Of a stretch of DNA of 62,629 nt, positions 8,913-18,981 are shown piece after piece. Position numbers and translations under genes: made by a program. Source of the DNA: Pseudanabaena frigida (lineage in GTDB: Bacteria > Cyanobacteriota > Cyanobacteriia > Pseudanabaenales > Pseudanabaenaceae); contig QBML01000031.1 of NCBI GenBank assembly GCA_003242085.1, forward strand, positions 1 to 62,629, written 5' to 3'. The notes beneath the pieces were generated by a model that was given only the letters and a program-made list of their open reading frames with translations, did no database searches and was not told the origin of the DNA. The first letter of the stretch is position 1, and every line of letters begins with the position of its first letter.

Positions 8913-9425
8913 ATGGATACGAATACTCTTCAGTCACTCTCTCATCTCGATCAAAATGGTAATGCTCAGATGGTGGATGTGACTCATAAACCGTCAACGG
9001 TGAGACGGGCGATCGCCATGTGTGAAATATCCATGAAGACTACGACCTTGGACGCGATCCAAGCGGGAAATTTACCGAAAGGAGACGTTTTGGGGACAGC
9101 AAAACTGGCGGGAATTATGGCTGCGAAACAAACTGCCAACTTGATTCCGATGTGTCATCCGCTGAATTTGACCAATGTCGATGTCAAAATTATGTTAGAC
9201 GAAAATATTCCAGGCTATCAGATTGAGGCAGAGGTCAAAACTAAGGCTGAGACTGGAGTAGAAATGGAGGCAATGACAGCCGTAACGATCGCTGCATTAA
9301 CGATTTACGATATGGCAAAGTCATTAGAAAAAACCATGATCATTTCGAATACAAGGCTAGTTCACAAGAGTGGTGGCAAATCTGGCGACTTTAACGCACC
9401 TAAGGGGGAGTCTTGCGATATTTGA
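8913..9425 (+). CDS. moaC: Cyclic pyranopterin monophosphate synthase MoaC
   Basis: 170-aa MoaC, which with MoaA converts GTP to cyclic pyranopterin monophosphate, the first stage of molybdenum cofactor synthesis. Conserved blocks include [22 protein letters not shown], the MAKSLEK helix and the C-terminal KSGGKSGDF. Length is normal. No other moa genes are in the window. An inverted repeat follows the stop. Confidence 0.97.
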   Translation: MDTNTLQSLSHLDQNGNAQMVDVTHKPSTVRRAIAMCEISMKTTTLDAIQAGNLPKGDVLGTAKLAGIMAAKQTANLIPMCHPLNLTNVDVKIMLDENIPGYQIEAEVKTKAETGVEMEAMTAVTIAALTIYDMAKSLEKTMIISNTRLVHKSGGKSGDFNAPKGESCDI

Positions 9426-9479
9426 GCTTAAGCTAGACGCTGGTTGAGCCCAGCCGCAACCAACGTCTAACTTAAGCTC
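9424..9479. terminator. Bidirectional terminator between moaC and the HMA gene
   Basis: GAGCTTAAG and its complement CTTAAGCTC bound a long imperfect stem (about 20 bp with small mismatches) around a GC-rich loop. It lies between the convergent moaC (+) and heavy-metal-associated domain gene (-). Confidence 0.55.
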
Positions 9480-9485
9480 GTAACC

Positions 9486-9680
9486 TTAGGAAACTTTATG
9501 ACCTGCAACCACGATCAAATTGCGAATTTTTGCTTCAGGTAGTTGACTATCAATTTCTAAGGATTTGTTTGCCACATCACCAACAATCGAAGCAGTAGCA
9601 TCAATCGATTGAATGGTTTTGGTAATAGTTTCAATGCAACTAGAACAACCAATAGAAGGAACTAATAGTTTTAAAGTCAT
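9486..9680 (-). CDS. Heavy-metal-associated (HMA) domain small protein
   Basis: 64-aa protein from ATG 9680 (a frame from 9707 adds nine residues). It has the HMA ferredoxin-like fold with the metal-binding motif GCSSC, i.e. CxxC, in loop 1, followed by the helix IETITKTIQSI and the typical beta strands. Small cytosolic HMA proteins carry copper or another soft metal to P-type ATPases. The shorter start is preferred because a TATAAT-like box (minus strand, about 9711-9716) lies too close to the upstream ATG. Confidence 0.85.
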   Translation of the reverse strand: MTLKLLVPSIGCSSCIETITKTIQSIDATASIVGDVANKSLEIDSQLPEAKIRNLIVVAGHKVS

Positions 9681-9711
9681 CAATCGATCAATGTAAAGAA
9701 CTTTCATCGAT

Positions 9712-9925
9712 TATAGCAATGCAAGTTTTGCTTGGGACATAAAACCCAAAAGAGTCACCCTGCCGCAAGCGGGCGGCATATAAAATTCTTTTTTACTAGA
9801 ATTTAATCACACCGCAGAGCGGTAGGGTATTTACCTTCTTAGTTCAATAAAATAGAGGAGGCGCGAAGCGCCTCCTCTATTTACTTTGGGTTGGATTTGT
9901 CTTAGCTATCTCTCGTATCGCTATA
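9712..9925. repeat. F1 palindromic element interrupted by a second element
   Basis: This covers most of the 9708-10094 gap. The outer part is an F1 element in inverse orientation: it starts TATAGCAATGCAAG, reaches AACCCAAA near 9750, then resumes near 9848 with the GAGGAGGCGCGAAGCGCCTCCTC core. It ends in the partner arm GGGTTGGATTTGTCTTAGC and a terminal TATCGCTATA. About 98 bp of different palindromic sequence sits between the two halves. The remaining 170 bp before the next gene shows no named feature. Confidence 0.7.
9754..9831. repeat. Nested MITE-like palindrome inside the F1 copy
   Basis: The ends TCACCCTGCCGC and the inverse of GCGGTAGGGTA form an imperfect terminal inverted repeat. 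Each arm has its own mini-hairpin (GCCGC-AAGC-GGGCGGC; CCGC-AGA-GCGG), joined by AAAATTCT and AGAATTTA that also pair. It contains no coding sequence. Confidence 0.6.
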
Positions 9926-10094
9926 TAAAACCTAGAGATGATGAAACAGACATTATTTGTCGTTGCGATCGCGTTAGAAGAATTTAGAAGAACTAAGTTA
10001 AGTAATATGTCGAAAGTATAAAAATTGCTAGGGAATATATTTTAGCTCATCCCAATCACGTCAAATCCTAATAGTTATCATAGAATTAGTATAG

Positions 10095-12932
10095 ATGCAA
10101 AATTTGGCAAGGAATTTGGCAATTATGCAAGATATTCTAGATTATATTCAATGCGGAGTTTTTGCTTTAACAGTTGAGCCAAATTCCGATGCATTTAAAC
10201 TAGACAACTCAAAGTTTACTTTACGTTTTACAATCGCAAATTCGGCTTTTATCAAACTTATTTTTGGCGATCGTGATGACGGACAGACTGGGAAACTAAT
10301 TGGTTTGCAGCCCGATGAGTGTCTACCTTCAGATTTTTTTCAATTATTAAATACTCATGTTTTCCAATGTTTACAATCTCAAGAACAAGTTGAATATGAA
10401 GCTAAACTTAACTTAGTTTTGGCGGTCTCTCTTACTCTGAAGATTGAAGAGAATGATAATTCTTGGCAGATTATTGGGACTTGTCAAGATATTACAAATC
10501 AACGTCTATCGAACCCCCAAATTAAACACTTCAGAAAGGATGCGAAATTCAGTAATTTAGTTAATGAAATTTCAGATGCCATTGTGATTATCGATCGTGA
10601 AGGCGTTGTTTGCTATGTCAACCAAACAGCGGAAAAACTGTTTGGATACAAAGCTGAAGATATTGTTGGTGAAGTTTTTGGCATTCCAGTACTATCGGGA
10701 GAAAGTACGGATATTGATATTCTCAATCACGGCAAGATCACTACCGCTGAAATGCATGTATCAGAAACTATTGATGAAGATCAGATAGTTTATGTAGTAG
10801 CTTCTTTGCGTGATGTTTCCGAACGCAATCGGGTTGAGGAATCTCTAAAATTAAGAGAACGGGCGATCGCCGCAAGCTCTAATGGGATTGTAATTACTAA
10901 TGCTACCCAACCTAATAATCCCATAATTTACGTTAATCCCAGCTTTGAAAGGATTACTGGTTATAGTGCAACAGAGGTGATTGGACGCAATTGCCGATTT
11001 TTACAAGGTGGCGATCGCAACCAGATCGGCATTTTAGATTTGCATCAAGCTATTCAAGAACAGCGAGAATGCCATGCTGTCCTACTTAACTACCGTAAAG
11101 ATGGTACCCCATTTTGGAACGATCTATACATTGCTCCTGTATTTAACGATCGCGGCGAACTCACAAATTACATTGGCATTCAAACTGACATCACCGCACA
11201 AGTAAAGTCAACACAAAGATTGCTCGAAAGCGAAGAACGTTTGCGGACAGTACTTACTTCAATCAAAGAAGGCATCACCTTTAGTGATGACACAGGTAAT
11301 TTTGCAATTTTTAATTCGGGGATGGAAAATCTCACAGGTTATACGATCGCTGAAGCAAATACAAGTAATGATTTTACGAACTTTTTATATCCTGATTTTA
11401 CGGAACACAACGAAGCATTGCAAAGATTGCAGCAGCTACAAGAAACAGGTCGATCGGTAAGTGTCGAGACTCGCATTTGTCATAAAGATGGCACATTTAA
11501 AGATGTATTAGTCTTCACAAGACTAATTTTATACAAAGGCAAACGCATGTATTTGAGTAGTTATTACGACATTACAGAGCGTAAAAAAGTCGAAACTCAA
11601 CTACGCTACCAAAATGAAAGAGAGCACCTATTAAATGCAATTTTACTAAAAATACAATGCGAATTAAATCTCGAACAAATCTTAGCAATCACCGTTAAAG
11701 AAGCTCAAGAATTACTTCGGATTGATCGGGTTGTAATCTATCAGTTTCAGGAGGATTGGAGTGGCAAATTTGTTGTAGAAGAAGTTAACGATCCATCACT
11801 ATCAATTCTTGGAAATACAATTAGCGATCCATGTTTTAACGAAAATTATATACATCAATATCAGAACAAACCGATTTCTAGTATCAACGATCTCGATCTT
11901 GCGGAATTAAGTCCTTGCCATAAAAAGCTTTTACAAAGTTTTCAAGTCAAGGCAAATATCGTTGCCACAATTTCTTTTGGTGGTACTCTATGGGGATTGT
12001 TAATCGCTCACCAATGCTTAGCAAGCCGTCAATGGGAAGAATTTGAAATCGATCTACTCAGACAACTATCTAATCATGTGGCGATCGCCATTCAACAAGT
12101 CAAATTATTTGAACGCGTCCAAGAATTAAATAAAAGTCTAGAGCGTCAAGTTGCAGATCGAACTCAACAGTTGGAGCAAAGTCTAAAACAATTAGAAAGA
12201 GCATTGCTCAAAGAGAAAGAACTAAATGAACTGAAATCACAATTTATTTCTAGAGCATCCCATGAATTTCGTACTCCACTTGCAACTATTCAAACAGCTA
12301 GTGATTTACTAAGAAATTATGGATATAAAATGTCAGACGAGAAAAAATTAGAAAGAATCGACAAAATCCAGCGTGAAGTCAGGAGCATGACAAGCCTACT
12401 AGAGGAAGTGTTAATTATTGGCAAGTCTGAATCTGGAAAATTTGAGTTACAAATCGAAGAGATTAATTTAGAAGAATTTTGCTTAGAAATAATAGAACAA
12501 ATCAAAGTATTAGGAGGTAGTAAGCATCGAGTTGTATTTAAGAACGTTAATGCTCCCTCGAAGTTAGCGATCGATACTAAATTTTTTAAGCAAATTATTT
12601 CTAATTTATTGTCAAATGCAATTAAATATTCTCCCAATGGCGGAGAGGTAGCTTTTACGATTTCCCAAACTAGCGAAATCGTTCCCAAGCTTTTATTGGA
12701 GTTTAAAGATCGAGGAATTGGGATTCCTTTGAGCGATCAGGAAAAAGTGTTTGAGCATTTTTACCGCGCTCGAAATGTTGGTATGATTGCAGGAACTGGA
12801 CTAGGAATGGCAATTATCAAAAGCTCAATTGACATTCTTGGCGGCACAATTCAACTTAATAGCATTGAAAACGAAGGAACAACCATACAAGTAAAGCTTC
12901 CAAGCTTCTCAGAACAATTTGCGATTAGATAA
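10095..12932 (+). CDS. PAS-LOV-PAS-GAF(cyanobacteriochrome)-histidine kinase
   Basis: 945-aa soluble multi-sensor kinase. An N-terminal PAS-like region (about 10-135) and a PAS (about 150-245) precede a PAS at about 255-370 with the LOV signature GRNCRFLQG (Cys300 would form the flavin adduct), plus NPIIYVNPSF and FWNDLYIAPV. Another PAS spans about 375-495. A GAF domain (about 520-670) has SPCHKKLL (Cys608-His609, the canonical bilin site) and DPCF (Cys580), exactly 28 residues apart as in DXCF cyanobacteriochromes. A coiled coil, HisKA (SHEFRTP, His723) and HATPase end in GLGMAIIKS. It is probably a blue-light and bilin-light sensor. Its likely output is the REC-GGDEF-EAL protein encoded 345 bp downstream on the same strand. 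Met11 is an alternative start. Confidence 0.93.
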   Translation: MQNLARNLAIMQDILDYIQCGVFALTVEPNSDAFKLDNSKFTLRFTIANSAFIKLIFGDRDDGQTGKLIGLQPDECLPSDFFQLLNTHVFQCLQSQEQVEYEAKLNLVLAVSLTLKIEENDNSWQIIGTCQDITNQRLSNPQIKHFRKDAKFSNLVNEISDAIVIIDREGVVCYVNQTAEKLFGYKAEDIVGEVFGIPVLSGESTDIDILNHGKITTAEMHVSETIDEDQIVYVVASLRDVSERNRVEESLKLRERAIAASSNGIVITNATQPNNPIIYVNPSFERITGYSATEVIGRNCRFLQGGDRNQIGILDLHQAIQEQRECHAVLLNYRKDGTPFWNDLYIAPVFNDRGELTNYIGIQTDITAQVKSTQRLLESEERLRTVLTSIKEGITFSDDTGNFAIFNSGMENLTGYTIAEANTSNDFTNFLYPDFTEHNEALQRLQQLQETGRSVSVETRICHKDGTFKDVLVFTRLILYKGKRMYLSSYYDITERKKVETQLRYQNEREHLLNAILLKIQCELNLEQILAITVKEAQELLRIDRVVIYQFQEDWSGKFVVEEVNDPSLSILGNTISDPCFNENYIHQYQNKPISSINDLDLAELSPCHKKLLQSFQVKANIVATISFGGTLWGLLIAHQCLASRQWEEFEIDLLRQLSNHVAIAIQQVKLFERVQELNKSLERQVADRTQQLEQSLKQLERALLKEKELNELKSQFISRASHEFRTPLATIQTASDLLRNYGYKMSDEKKLERIDKIQREVRSMTSLLEEVLIIGKSESGKFELQIEEINLEEFCLEIIEQIKVLGGSKHRVVFKNVNAPSKLAIDTKFFKQIISNLLSNAIKYSPNGGEVAFTISQTSEIVPKLLLEFKDRGIGIPLSDQEKVFEHFYRARNVGMIAGTGLGMAIIKSSIDILGGTIQLNSIENEGTTIQVKLPSFSEQFAIR

Positions 12933-13030
12933 ATAGTCACATAATGCTAAATAATTTATGGTGAGCTTCGACTTCGTCCAAACATCAATGCATAGCAATC
13001 TAAAAATAGTAATTGTAATAGTAATTGTAA

Positions 13031-13087
13031 AAGGCTTGAACTCCGCTTAGCCATGTGTTTACTTTGGCTGAGCGGAGTTCAAGCCTT
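13031..13087. repeat. Long hairpin in the gap after the LOV kinase
   Basis: AAGGCTTGAACTCCGC and its complement form a stem of about 23 bp (one G-T pair) with an 11-nt loop, about 100 bp after the kinase stop. There is no T-run, so it is more likely a palindromic repeat than a terminator. Nothing else is recognisable in the 12933-13277 gap apart from short AGTAATTGTA-like direct repeats at about 13006-13030. Confidence 0.6.
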
Positions 13088-13277
13088 ATCTAAATTTACA
13101 AATGATTTCGGATTGCTATAATCTAACCAAATAAAGCCGAGACATTACCCTAAAATACAGATTATTTTTGATCTTTACGGATTTTTACTAAAATTACATT
13201 AAAAATGACTTTACAAAAATCTAGTTTTCCCTCTCACGAAAAGTTCTCTACGGCTATCTAAATGGAAAGATGAAATT

Positions 13278-14999
13278 ATGACAATGATCTTGGTCATCGA
13301 AGATGTAGAAGCTTTACGGGAGGAGATTATGGAGACACTATCCTATGAGGGCTTTGATGTACTGGGGGCTGAGAACGGAGCCATTGGTGTTCAAATAGCC
13401 AATACCTATTTACCAAATTTAATTATTTGTGACATAGCCATGCCAGAACTGGATGGTTACGGAACCCTAGTAGCGCTTCGGCAAGAGCCTAAAACCTCTA
13501 TGATTCCGTTCATCTTTTTGACTGCCTTGACTGAGAGATCGGATATGCGTCAGGCAATGCAATTAGGCGCTGATGATTATCTTACAAAGCCCTTTACTTC
13601 TATAGAGTTACTTGGAGCGATCGCGTCACGCCTGCAAAAATACAACTCAGTCAGAGAGCACTATTACGATGAGATCAAAGCTGTTGGAGCAAGGTATGAA
13701 TATTTGTCTCACCACGACGAGCTTACGCAACTCCCAAATCGAATTCTTTTTCACGATTCATTGAGCCAAGCAGTTCTCCATGCAGAAATCAACAAGAAGA
13801 CCCTAGCTTTGCTCTTTTTAGATATGGATAATTTCAATATCATTAACAACACACTTGGGAATGATATTGGCGATCAATTGTTTAAAGCAATAGCTGAAAG
13901 ACTGAAACGATATACAGCTCCTTGCGATATGGTGGCCCGTATACAGGGAGACGAATTTGCCATGATTATCTCTGATATTAAGGATGTTAATAATGTAAAG
14001 CTTGAGGCTCAGAAAATTTTAGATTTATTGAGCCGTCCTTATAATTTATACGGTCATGAAGTTTTTATTACTAGTAGTATTGGCATCACTATTTTTCCTG
14101 AAGATCATCGAGATGTAGACGGATTAATAAAAAATGCCGAATTAGCAATGTACTATGCCAAAAATCACGGCAGAAATAGCTATAAGTTGTATAGCTCTGA
14201 CCTCAATGTCCAGTCTTCCGAGTATATGGCTTTGGCTAATAGTCTGCATCGAGCCATCGATCGCAAAGAAATTCGTGTTTTTTATCAACCTTTAGTTGAT
14301 TTAAAGTCAGGGCAGGTAGTAGGAGCAGAGGCACTGGCGAGATGGCAACATCCAGATCTTGGCATCATTATGCCAGGCAAATTTATTCCAATTGCTGAAC
14401 AAACAGGATTGATCCTGCGTTTAGGTGAGTTGGTACTAGATGCAGCTTGCAAACAAATGCAATCGTGGCAGGAGTTAGATATAAATTATGGGTTTATTGC
14501 CGTAAATTTATCAGGTCAGCATTTCCGCCCAGACAATAACTTGCTCGAACTGATTAGCAAGGTTTTGCAAGAAACTGGTATAGAGGCTCATCATTTAGAG
14601 ATCGAACTCACTGAAAGTATAATTATGCAAAATGCTGAATATACGATTGAGGTTTTATCTCAGTTACAAATTATGGGTGTCAAGGTAGCAATTGATGATT
14701 TCGGTACAGGCTATTCATCCTTAAGCTATCTCAAACATTTTCCCGTTAACACTCTAAAAATCGATCGCTGTTTTATTCAAGATATAATCACCGATCGCCA
14801 TGATGCGACGATTTCATTGGCAATTATTGATTTAGCCCATAGTTTGTCATTGCATGTTGTAGCGGAAGGAGTTGAAACCAGCGAGCAAGCTAATTTTTTG
14901 AAGGAGCATGGTTGCGATCAGATGCAAGGATATTTCTTTAGTCCACCTTTACCTGCGTCTGAATTTGAAAAAATACTTCTCGAGAGTAAATGCTTATAA
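13278..14999 (+). CDS. Response regulator with GGDEF and EAL domains
   Basis: 573-aa cyclic-di-GMP enzyme. A receiver domain (about 1-120) has phospho-acceptor Asp52 and Lys104. It is followed by a GGDEF domain (about 140-300) and an EAL domain (about 320-565). The GGDEF motif reads QGDEF at 223-227, so diguanylate cyclase activity may be lost. The EAL motif (EALARW, from Glu351), the LTES block and DDFGTGYSSLSYL are intact, which suggests phosphodiesterase output. It follows the LOV/cyanobacteriochrome kinase on the same strand, so light-controlled c-di-GMP breakdown is a reasonable inference. Confidence 0.95.
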   Translation: MTMILVIEDVEALREEIMETLSYEGFDVLGAENGAIGVQIANTYLPNLIICDIAMPELDGYGTLVALRQEPKTSMIPFIFLTALTERSDMRQAMQLGADDYLTKPFTSIELLGAIASRLQKYNSVREHYYDEIKAVGARYEYLSHHDELTQLPNRILFHDSLSQAVLHAEINKKTLALLFLDMDNFNIINNTLGNDIGDQLFKAIAERLKRYTAPCDMVARIQGDEFAMIISDIKDVNNVKLEAQKILDLLSRPYNLYGHEVFITSSIGITIFPEDHRDVDGLIKNAELAMYYAKNHGRNSYKLYSSDLNVQSSEYMALANSLHRAIDRKEIRVFYQPLVDLKSGQVVGAEALARWQHPDLGIIMPGKFIPIAEQTGLILRLGELVLDAACKQMQSWQELDINYGFIAVNLSGQHFRPDNNLLELISKVLQETGIEAHHLEIELTESIIMQNAEYTIEVLSQLQIMGVKVAIDDFGTGYSSLSYLKHFPVNTLKIDRCFIQDIITDRHDATISLAIIDLAHSLSLHVVAEGVETSEQANFLKEHGCDQMQGYFFSPPLPASEFEKILLESKCL

Positions 15000-15119
15000 C
15001 AAAAGCGATAGCACTTTGCCTAAGCACTCTTTTTTATCCTAACAATACTGGCGATCGCGATAAATTTATCGGTATGCTAACAAACAATCTTTTGTTGAGT
15101 CCTTTCTAACAATAACTTC

Positions 15120-16190
15120 ATGAGTAAATCTAAACGCGCTTTAATCACAGGCATTACTGGTCAAGATGGATCTTATCTATCGGAGTTGTTACTAGCAAAA
15201 GGGTACGAAGTCCATGGCATTATTCGCCGCACTTCAACGATCAATACCGATCGCCTCGATCATATGTATCAAGATCCGCATTTACCAGAGACCAAATTAT
15301 TTTTACACTATGGCGATTTAACAGATGGAACAACCCTAGGACGCATTTTAGAAGCTGTACGACCACATGAAGTATTTAACTTAGGAGCACAGTCTCATGT
15401 GCGCGTCAGTTTTGACTCTCCAGAATATACCGTTGATGCAGTGGGGATGGGAACACTGAGACTGCTAGAGGCACTGCGAGATTATCAACAGCGCAATAGT
15501 AGAGGAATCCGTTTTTATCAAGCAGGTTCTTCGGAAATGTATGGATTAGTACAAGCAGTACCTCAAAATGAGACGACTCCATTTTATCCACGTAGTCCTT
15601 ATGCTTGCGCGAAAGTATACGCTCATTGGCAAACCATCAATTACCGCGAATCCTATGGACTGTTTGCTTGCAATGGAATTTTGTTTAATCATGAGTCTCC
15701 ACGCCGAGGAGAGACATTTGTGACTCGAAAAATCACAAGGGCGATTGCTCGCATCATCACAGGACAACAGAAAAAGCTATATCTAGGAAATTTGGACTCC
15801 AAGCGGGACTGGGGATACGCAAAGGACTATGTTGAAGCAATGTGGTTAATGTTGCAGCAGGAAGAAGCCGACGACTATGTGATTTCGACAGGTGAGACCC
15901 ACTCAGTAAGGGAATTCTTAGAGGCATCATTTGCCTATGTCAATCTCAAATGGGAAGATTATGTAGAGATCGACCCTCGTTATTTTCGACCAGCAGAGGT
16001 AGATTTGTTATTAGGAGACTGCACGAAGGCGAAACAAAAACTTGGCTGGGAACCCAAAGTTACGTTTAAGGATTTAGTCGAGCTAATGGTTGATGCTGAT
16101 TTGGAGGCATTAGGCTTGCCAAATCCCAAAGGCACAGCATCTAAAGACATTGCAACACTGCGAAATGCTCAACAGACATCAACTTGGTAA
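15120..16190 (+). CDS. gmd: GDP-mannose 4,6-dehydratase
   Basis: 356-aa short-chain dehydrogenase/reductase that converts GDP-D-mannose to GDP-4-keto-6-deoxymannose. It has the NADP-binding motif [30 protein letters not shown], the catalytic SSEMYG and [10 protein letters not shown] with the YxxxK pair, and the [15 protein letters not shown] substrate loop. Length is typical. The GDP-L-fucose synthase gene follows on the same strand, forming the two-step GDP-fucose branch that feeds cell-surface polysaccharide. Confidence 0.98.
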   Translation: MSKSKRALITGITGQDGSYLSELLLAKGYEVHGIIRRTSTINTDRLDHMYQDPHLPETKLFLHYGDLTDGTTLGRILEAVRPHEVFNLGAQSHVRVSFDSPEYTVDAVGMGTLRLLEALRDYQQRNSRGIRFYQAGSSEMYGLVQAVPQNETTPFYPRSPYACAKVYAHWQTINYRESYGLFACNGILFNHESPRRGETFVTRKITRAIARIITGQQKKLYLGNLDSKRDWGYAKDYVEAMWLMLQQEEADDYVISTGETHSVREFLEASFAYVNLKWEDYVEIDPRYFRPAEVDLLLGDCTKAKQKLGWEPKVTFKDLVELMVDADLEALGLPNPKGTASKDIATLRNAQQTSTW

Positions 16191-16191
16191 T

Positions 16192-16228
16192 AAAAATCGA
16201 GGTAACGCTAAGCGTTACCTCGATTTTT
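16192..16228 (+). terminator. Terminator hairpin between gmd and fcl
   Basis: AAAAATCGAGGTAACGCT and its exact complement meet with a single central A, ending in five T residues, directly after the gmd stop. It is a strong intrinsic terminator shape, so fcl may have its own promoter or depend on read-through. About 60 bp on is a CCCCGCCACAAGCG stretch loosely like the 9.75-kb repeat. Confidence 0.75.
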
Positions 16229-16333
16229 GTGATGGTTTCTAAGATTAATTCCCCACCTTTCAGTGGCATAAGTATATTGACAAGGATTTAGATACCCCGC
16301 CACAAGCGAACTGGATGATTTATTTATCACTAA

Positions 16334-17308
<975 letters not shown>

Positions 17309-17456
17309 ATCAATTAGACGGAAAATCAAGCCATTATTTTGGGATTTTAATCGCGATCGCTATAGAAAATTTTGCATATGTGCCATGCTTTGGTATGATT
17401 ATATTCCGCGCAATTAAACAAGTAACTTCGCAAGAAATTTTTGTGGCGTAATGTGA

Positions 17457-17543
17457 GGAGAGATGGCCGAGTGGTTGAAGGCGCAGCACTGGAAATGCTG
17501 TTTAGGGGTAACTTTAACGAGGGTTCGAATCCCTCTCTCTCCG
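17457..17543 (+). tRNA. tRNA-Ser (anticodon GGA)
   Basis: 87-nt tRNA with acceptor GGAGAGA pairing with TCTCTCC, discriminator G, and a serine-type long variable arm. The anticodon stem CAGCA/TGCTG has loop CTGGAAA (anticodon GGA at 17491-17493, reading UCC/UCU). The T-arm is GAGGG-TTCGAAT-CCCTC. CCA is not encoded. Confidence 0.97.
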
Positions 17544-17553
17544 TAGTAATAGA

Positions 17554-17590
17554 ATAGGCTCCTGCTTTTAGCAGGAGCCTATTTATTTTT
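17554..17590 (+). terminator. Terminator of tRNA-Ser
   Basis: ATAGGCTCCTGC, a five-nt loop TTTTA and the exact complement are followed by TTATTTTT, 10 nt after the tRNA 3' end. This is a textbook intrinsic terminator. Confidence 0.85.
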
Positions 17591-17609
17591 GAAGCAATGC
17601 TTCATGTTT

Positions 17610-17756
17610 AACGGGAGTTCGGGATAATTTAAAACGGGCTTTGAGAGAGGGTTTGCTACGCAAACCCTCTCTCAAAGTGCAGAAGTAAAAGCCTTGCTTA
17701 GCAAGGCTTTTACTTCTGCACTTATAAAATTTGCAAGCTTAACCCGAACTCACGTT
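17610..17756. repeat. F3 MITE-like element with two internal hairpins
   Basis: The ends AACGGGAGTTCGGG and the inverse of CCCGAACTCACGTT form an imperfect terminal inverted repeat. Between them are two perfect hairpins, 17639-17677 (18-bp stem, loop TAC) and 17677-17721 (21-bp stem, loop TTA), which meet at one base. There is no coding content. It sits between tRNA-Ser and a hydrolase gene. Confidence 0.7.
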
Positions 17757-17818
17757 GTTTAGGGTTAAAACTAGTGACAGCTATAGTAGTAAAGAAATGT
17801 AAATAGGAAATTTTTCAT

Positions 17819-18862
17819 ATGTTCTACACTCCGCCTTGGCATCTAACAAATGGACTGCTAATGACTCTTTATACGGCACTGCGGATTAGTAAAAAGTGGG
17901 AAAATTTCACAGTAGAGCCAGAACCAATCTATCAAGAGCATATATTTATCGGTGCAAAGGACGTTCCCATCTTTGGCAAATATGCAATTCCTCAAAATGC
18001 TAAGGGCACAATAGTTGGAACCTATGGGATTACAGGTGATTTAGAGAATCAATGGTTTCTTAAAATTTTGGGTCGCAAAGCTTTTGCTAAAGGATACGCA
18101 ATAGTTTTATTCGATTGGCGAGCGCATGGCAAAACAGCTGAACTTTCATCGACTCTAACTTCTGATGGGCTACATGAAGGTGAAGATTTTATTCGGATCG
18201 CTAATACTGCTAAACAATTAGGTTGTCCTGCACCATTTTGGTTAACTGGATATTCTCTCGGTGGTCAGCTAGCTTTGTGGGGAATCAAGGCAGGAGAGAC
18301 GATCGCTAGTTGGGGGAGCGATTTAGAAATTACATCAGCCGACATTGCTGGTGGGGCTGTGATTTGTCCTAGCGTTGACTCGAATCGATCGCTTACTTAT
18401 TTAGTCAAAGATGAGTTGGGTAGATTTTTAGAAAAGGCGATCGCTCGCGAACTAAAAAAACTGGCGCGAGTGATGGCAAACAATCATCCCGAAGCGATCG
18501 ATCGCGATGCAGTAGAAAGAGCTAACAGCATTTGGGGATTCGATCATGAATTGACGATCGCTAAATTAGGCTTTGACTCTGTAGAAGCATATTACGATGC
18601 CAGTTGTCCGCTATATTTCATGCCACATCTCCAAAAGCCAACCCTCATTCTTTATGCTCAGGACGATCCGATGTTCGATCCATCGATTGTGAATGACTTA
18701 GAAAAAATTGCTCAAGATAACCCTGCTATTAAATTAATAGTTACGCAATACGGGGGGCATGTTGGTTACGTTAGTAATAAAAAATGCCAAAATCACTATG
18801 GCGATCGCGATCGTTGGTGGGCATGGAATCGCATATTTGAGTGGATTGAAGCATTAGGTTGA
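17819..18862 (+). CDS. Alpha/beta-hydrolase fold protein
   Basis: 347-aa hydrolase. The nucleophile elbow is GYSLGGQ (Ser in GxSxG). The oxyanion-side strand VLFDWRAHGKT precedes it, and the C-terminal part has the expected acid (AQDDPMFDP) and base His (YGGHVGY). It resembles the YheT/serine aminopeptidase-like group, but the substrate is unknown. There is no signal peptide, so it is probably cytoplasmic; an alternative start is Met15. It is followed by an F1 repeat. Confidence 0.85.
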   Translation: MFYTPPWHLTNGLLMTLYTALRISKKWENFTVEPEPIYQEHIFIGAKDVPIFGKYAIPQNAKGTIVGTYGITGDLENQWFLKILGRKAFAKGYAIVLFDWRAHGKTAELSSTLTSDGLHEGEDFIRIANTAKQLGCPAPFWLTGYSLGGQLALWGIKAGETIASWGSDLEITSADIAGGAVICPSVDSNRSLTYLVKDELGRFLEKAIARELKKLARVMANNHPEAIDRDAVERANSIWGFDHELTIAKLGFDSVEAYYDASCPLYFMPHLQKPTLILYAQDDPMFDPSIVNDLEKIAQDNPAIKLIVTQYGGHVGYVSNKKCQNHYGDRDRWWAWNRIFEWIEALG

Positions 18863-18865
18863 ACT

Positions 18866-18972
18866 TATAACAATGCCAGAGATAGCTAGGACAAATCAAA
18901 ACCCAAATAAATAGAGGCGGCGCGAAGCGCCGCCTCTATTTATTTGGGTTTTACAAAACTTGCTTTGCCATA
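18866..18972. repeat. F1 palindromic element
   Basis: Runs from TATAACAATGCCAGAG through TAGCTAGGACAAATC and AACCCAAATAAATA to the core GAGGCGGCG-CGAAG-CGCCGCCTC, then back through TATTTATTTGGGTT to TTGCTTTGCCATA. The element sits between the hydrolase (+) and the orphan gene (-) and could act as a bidirectional terminator. Confidence 0.85.
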
Positions 18973-18981
18973 GAAATTAAT

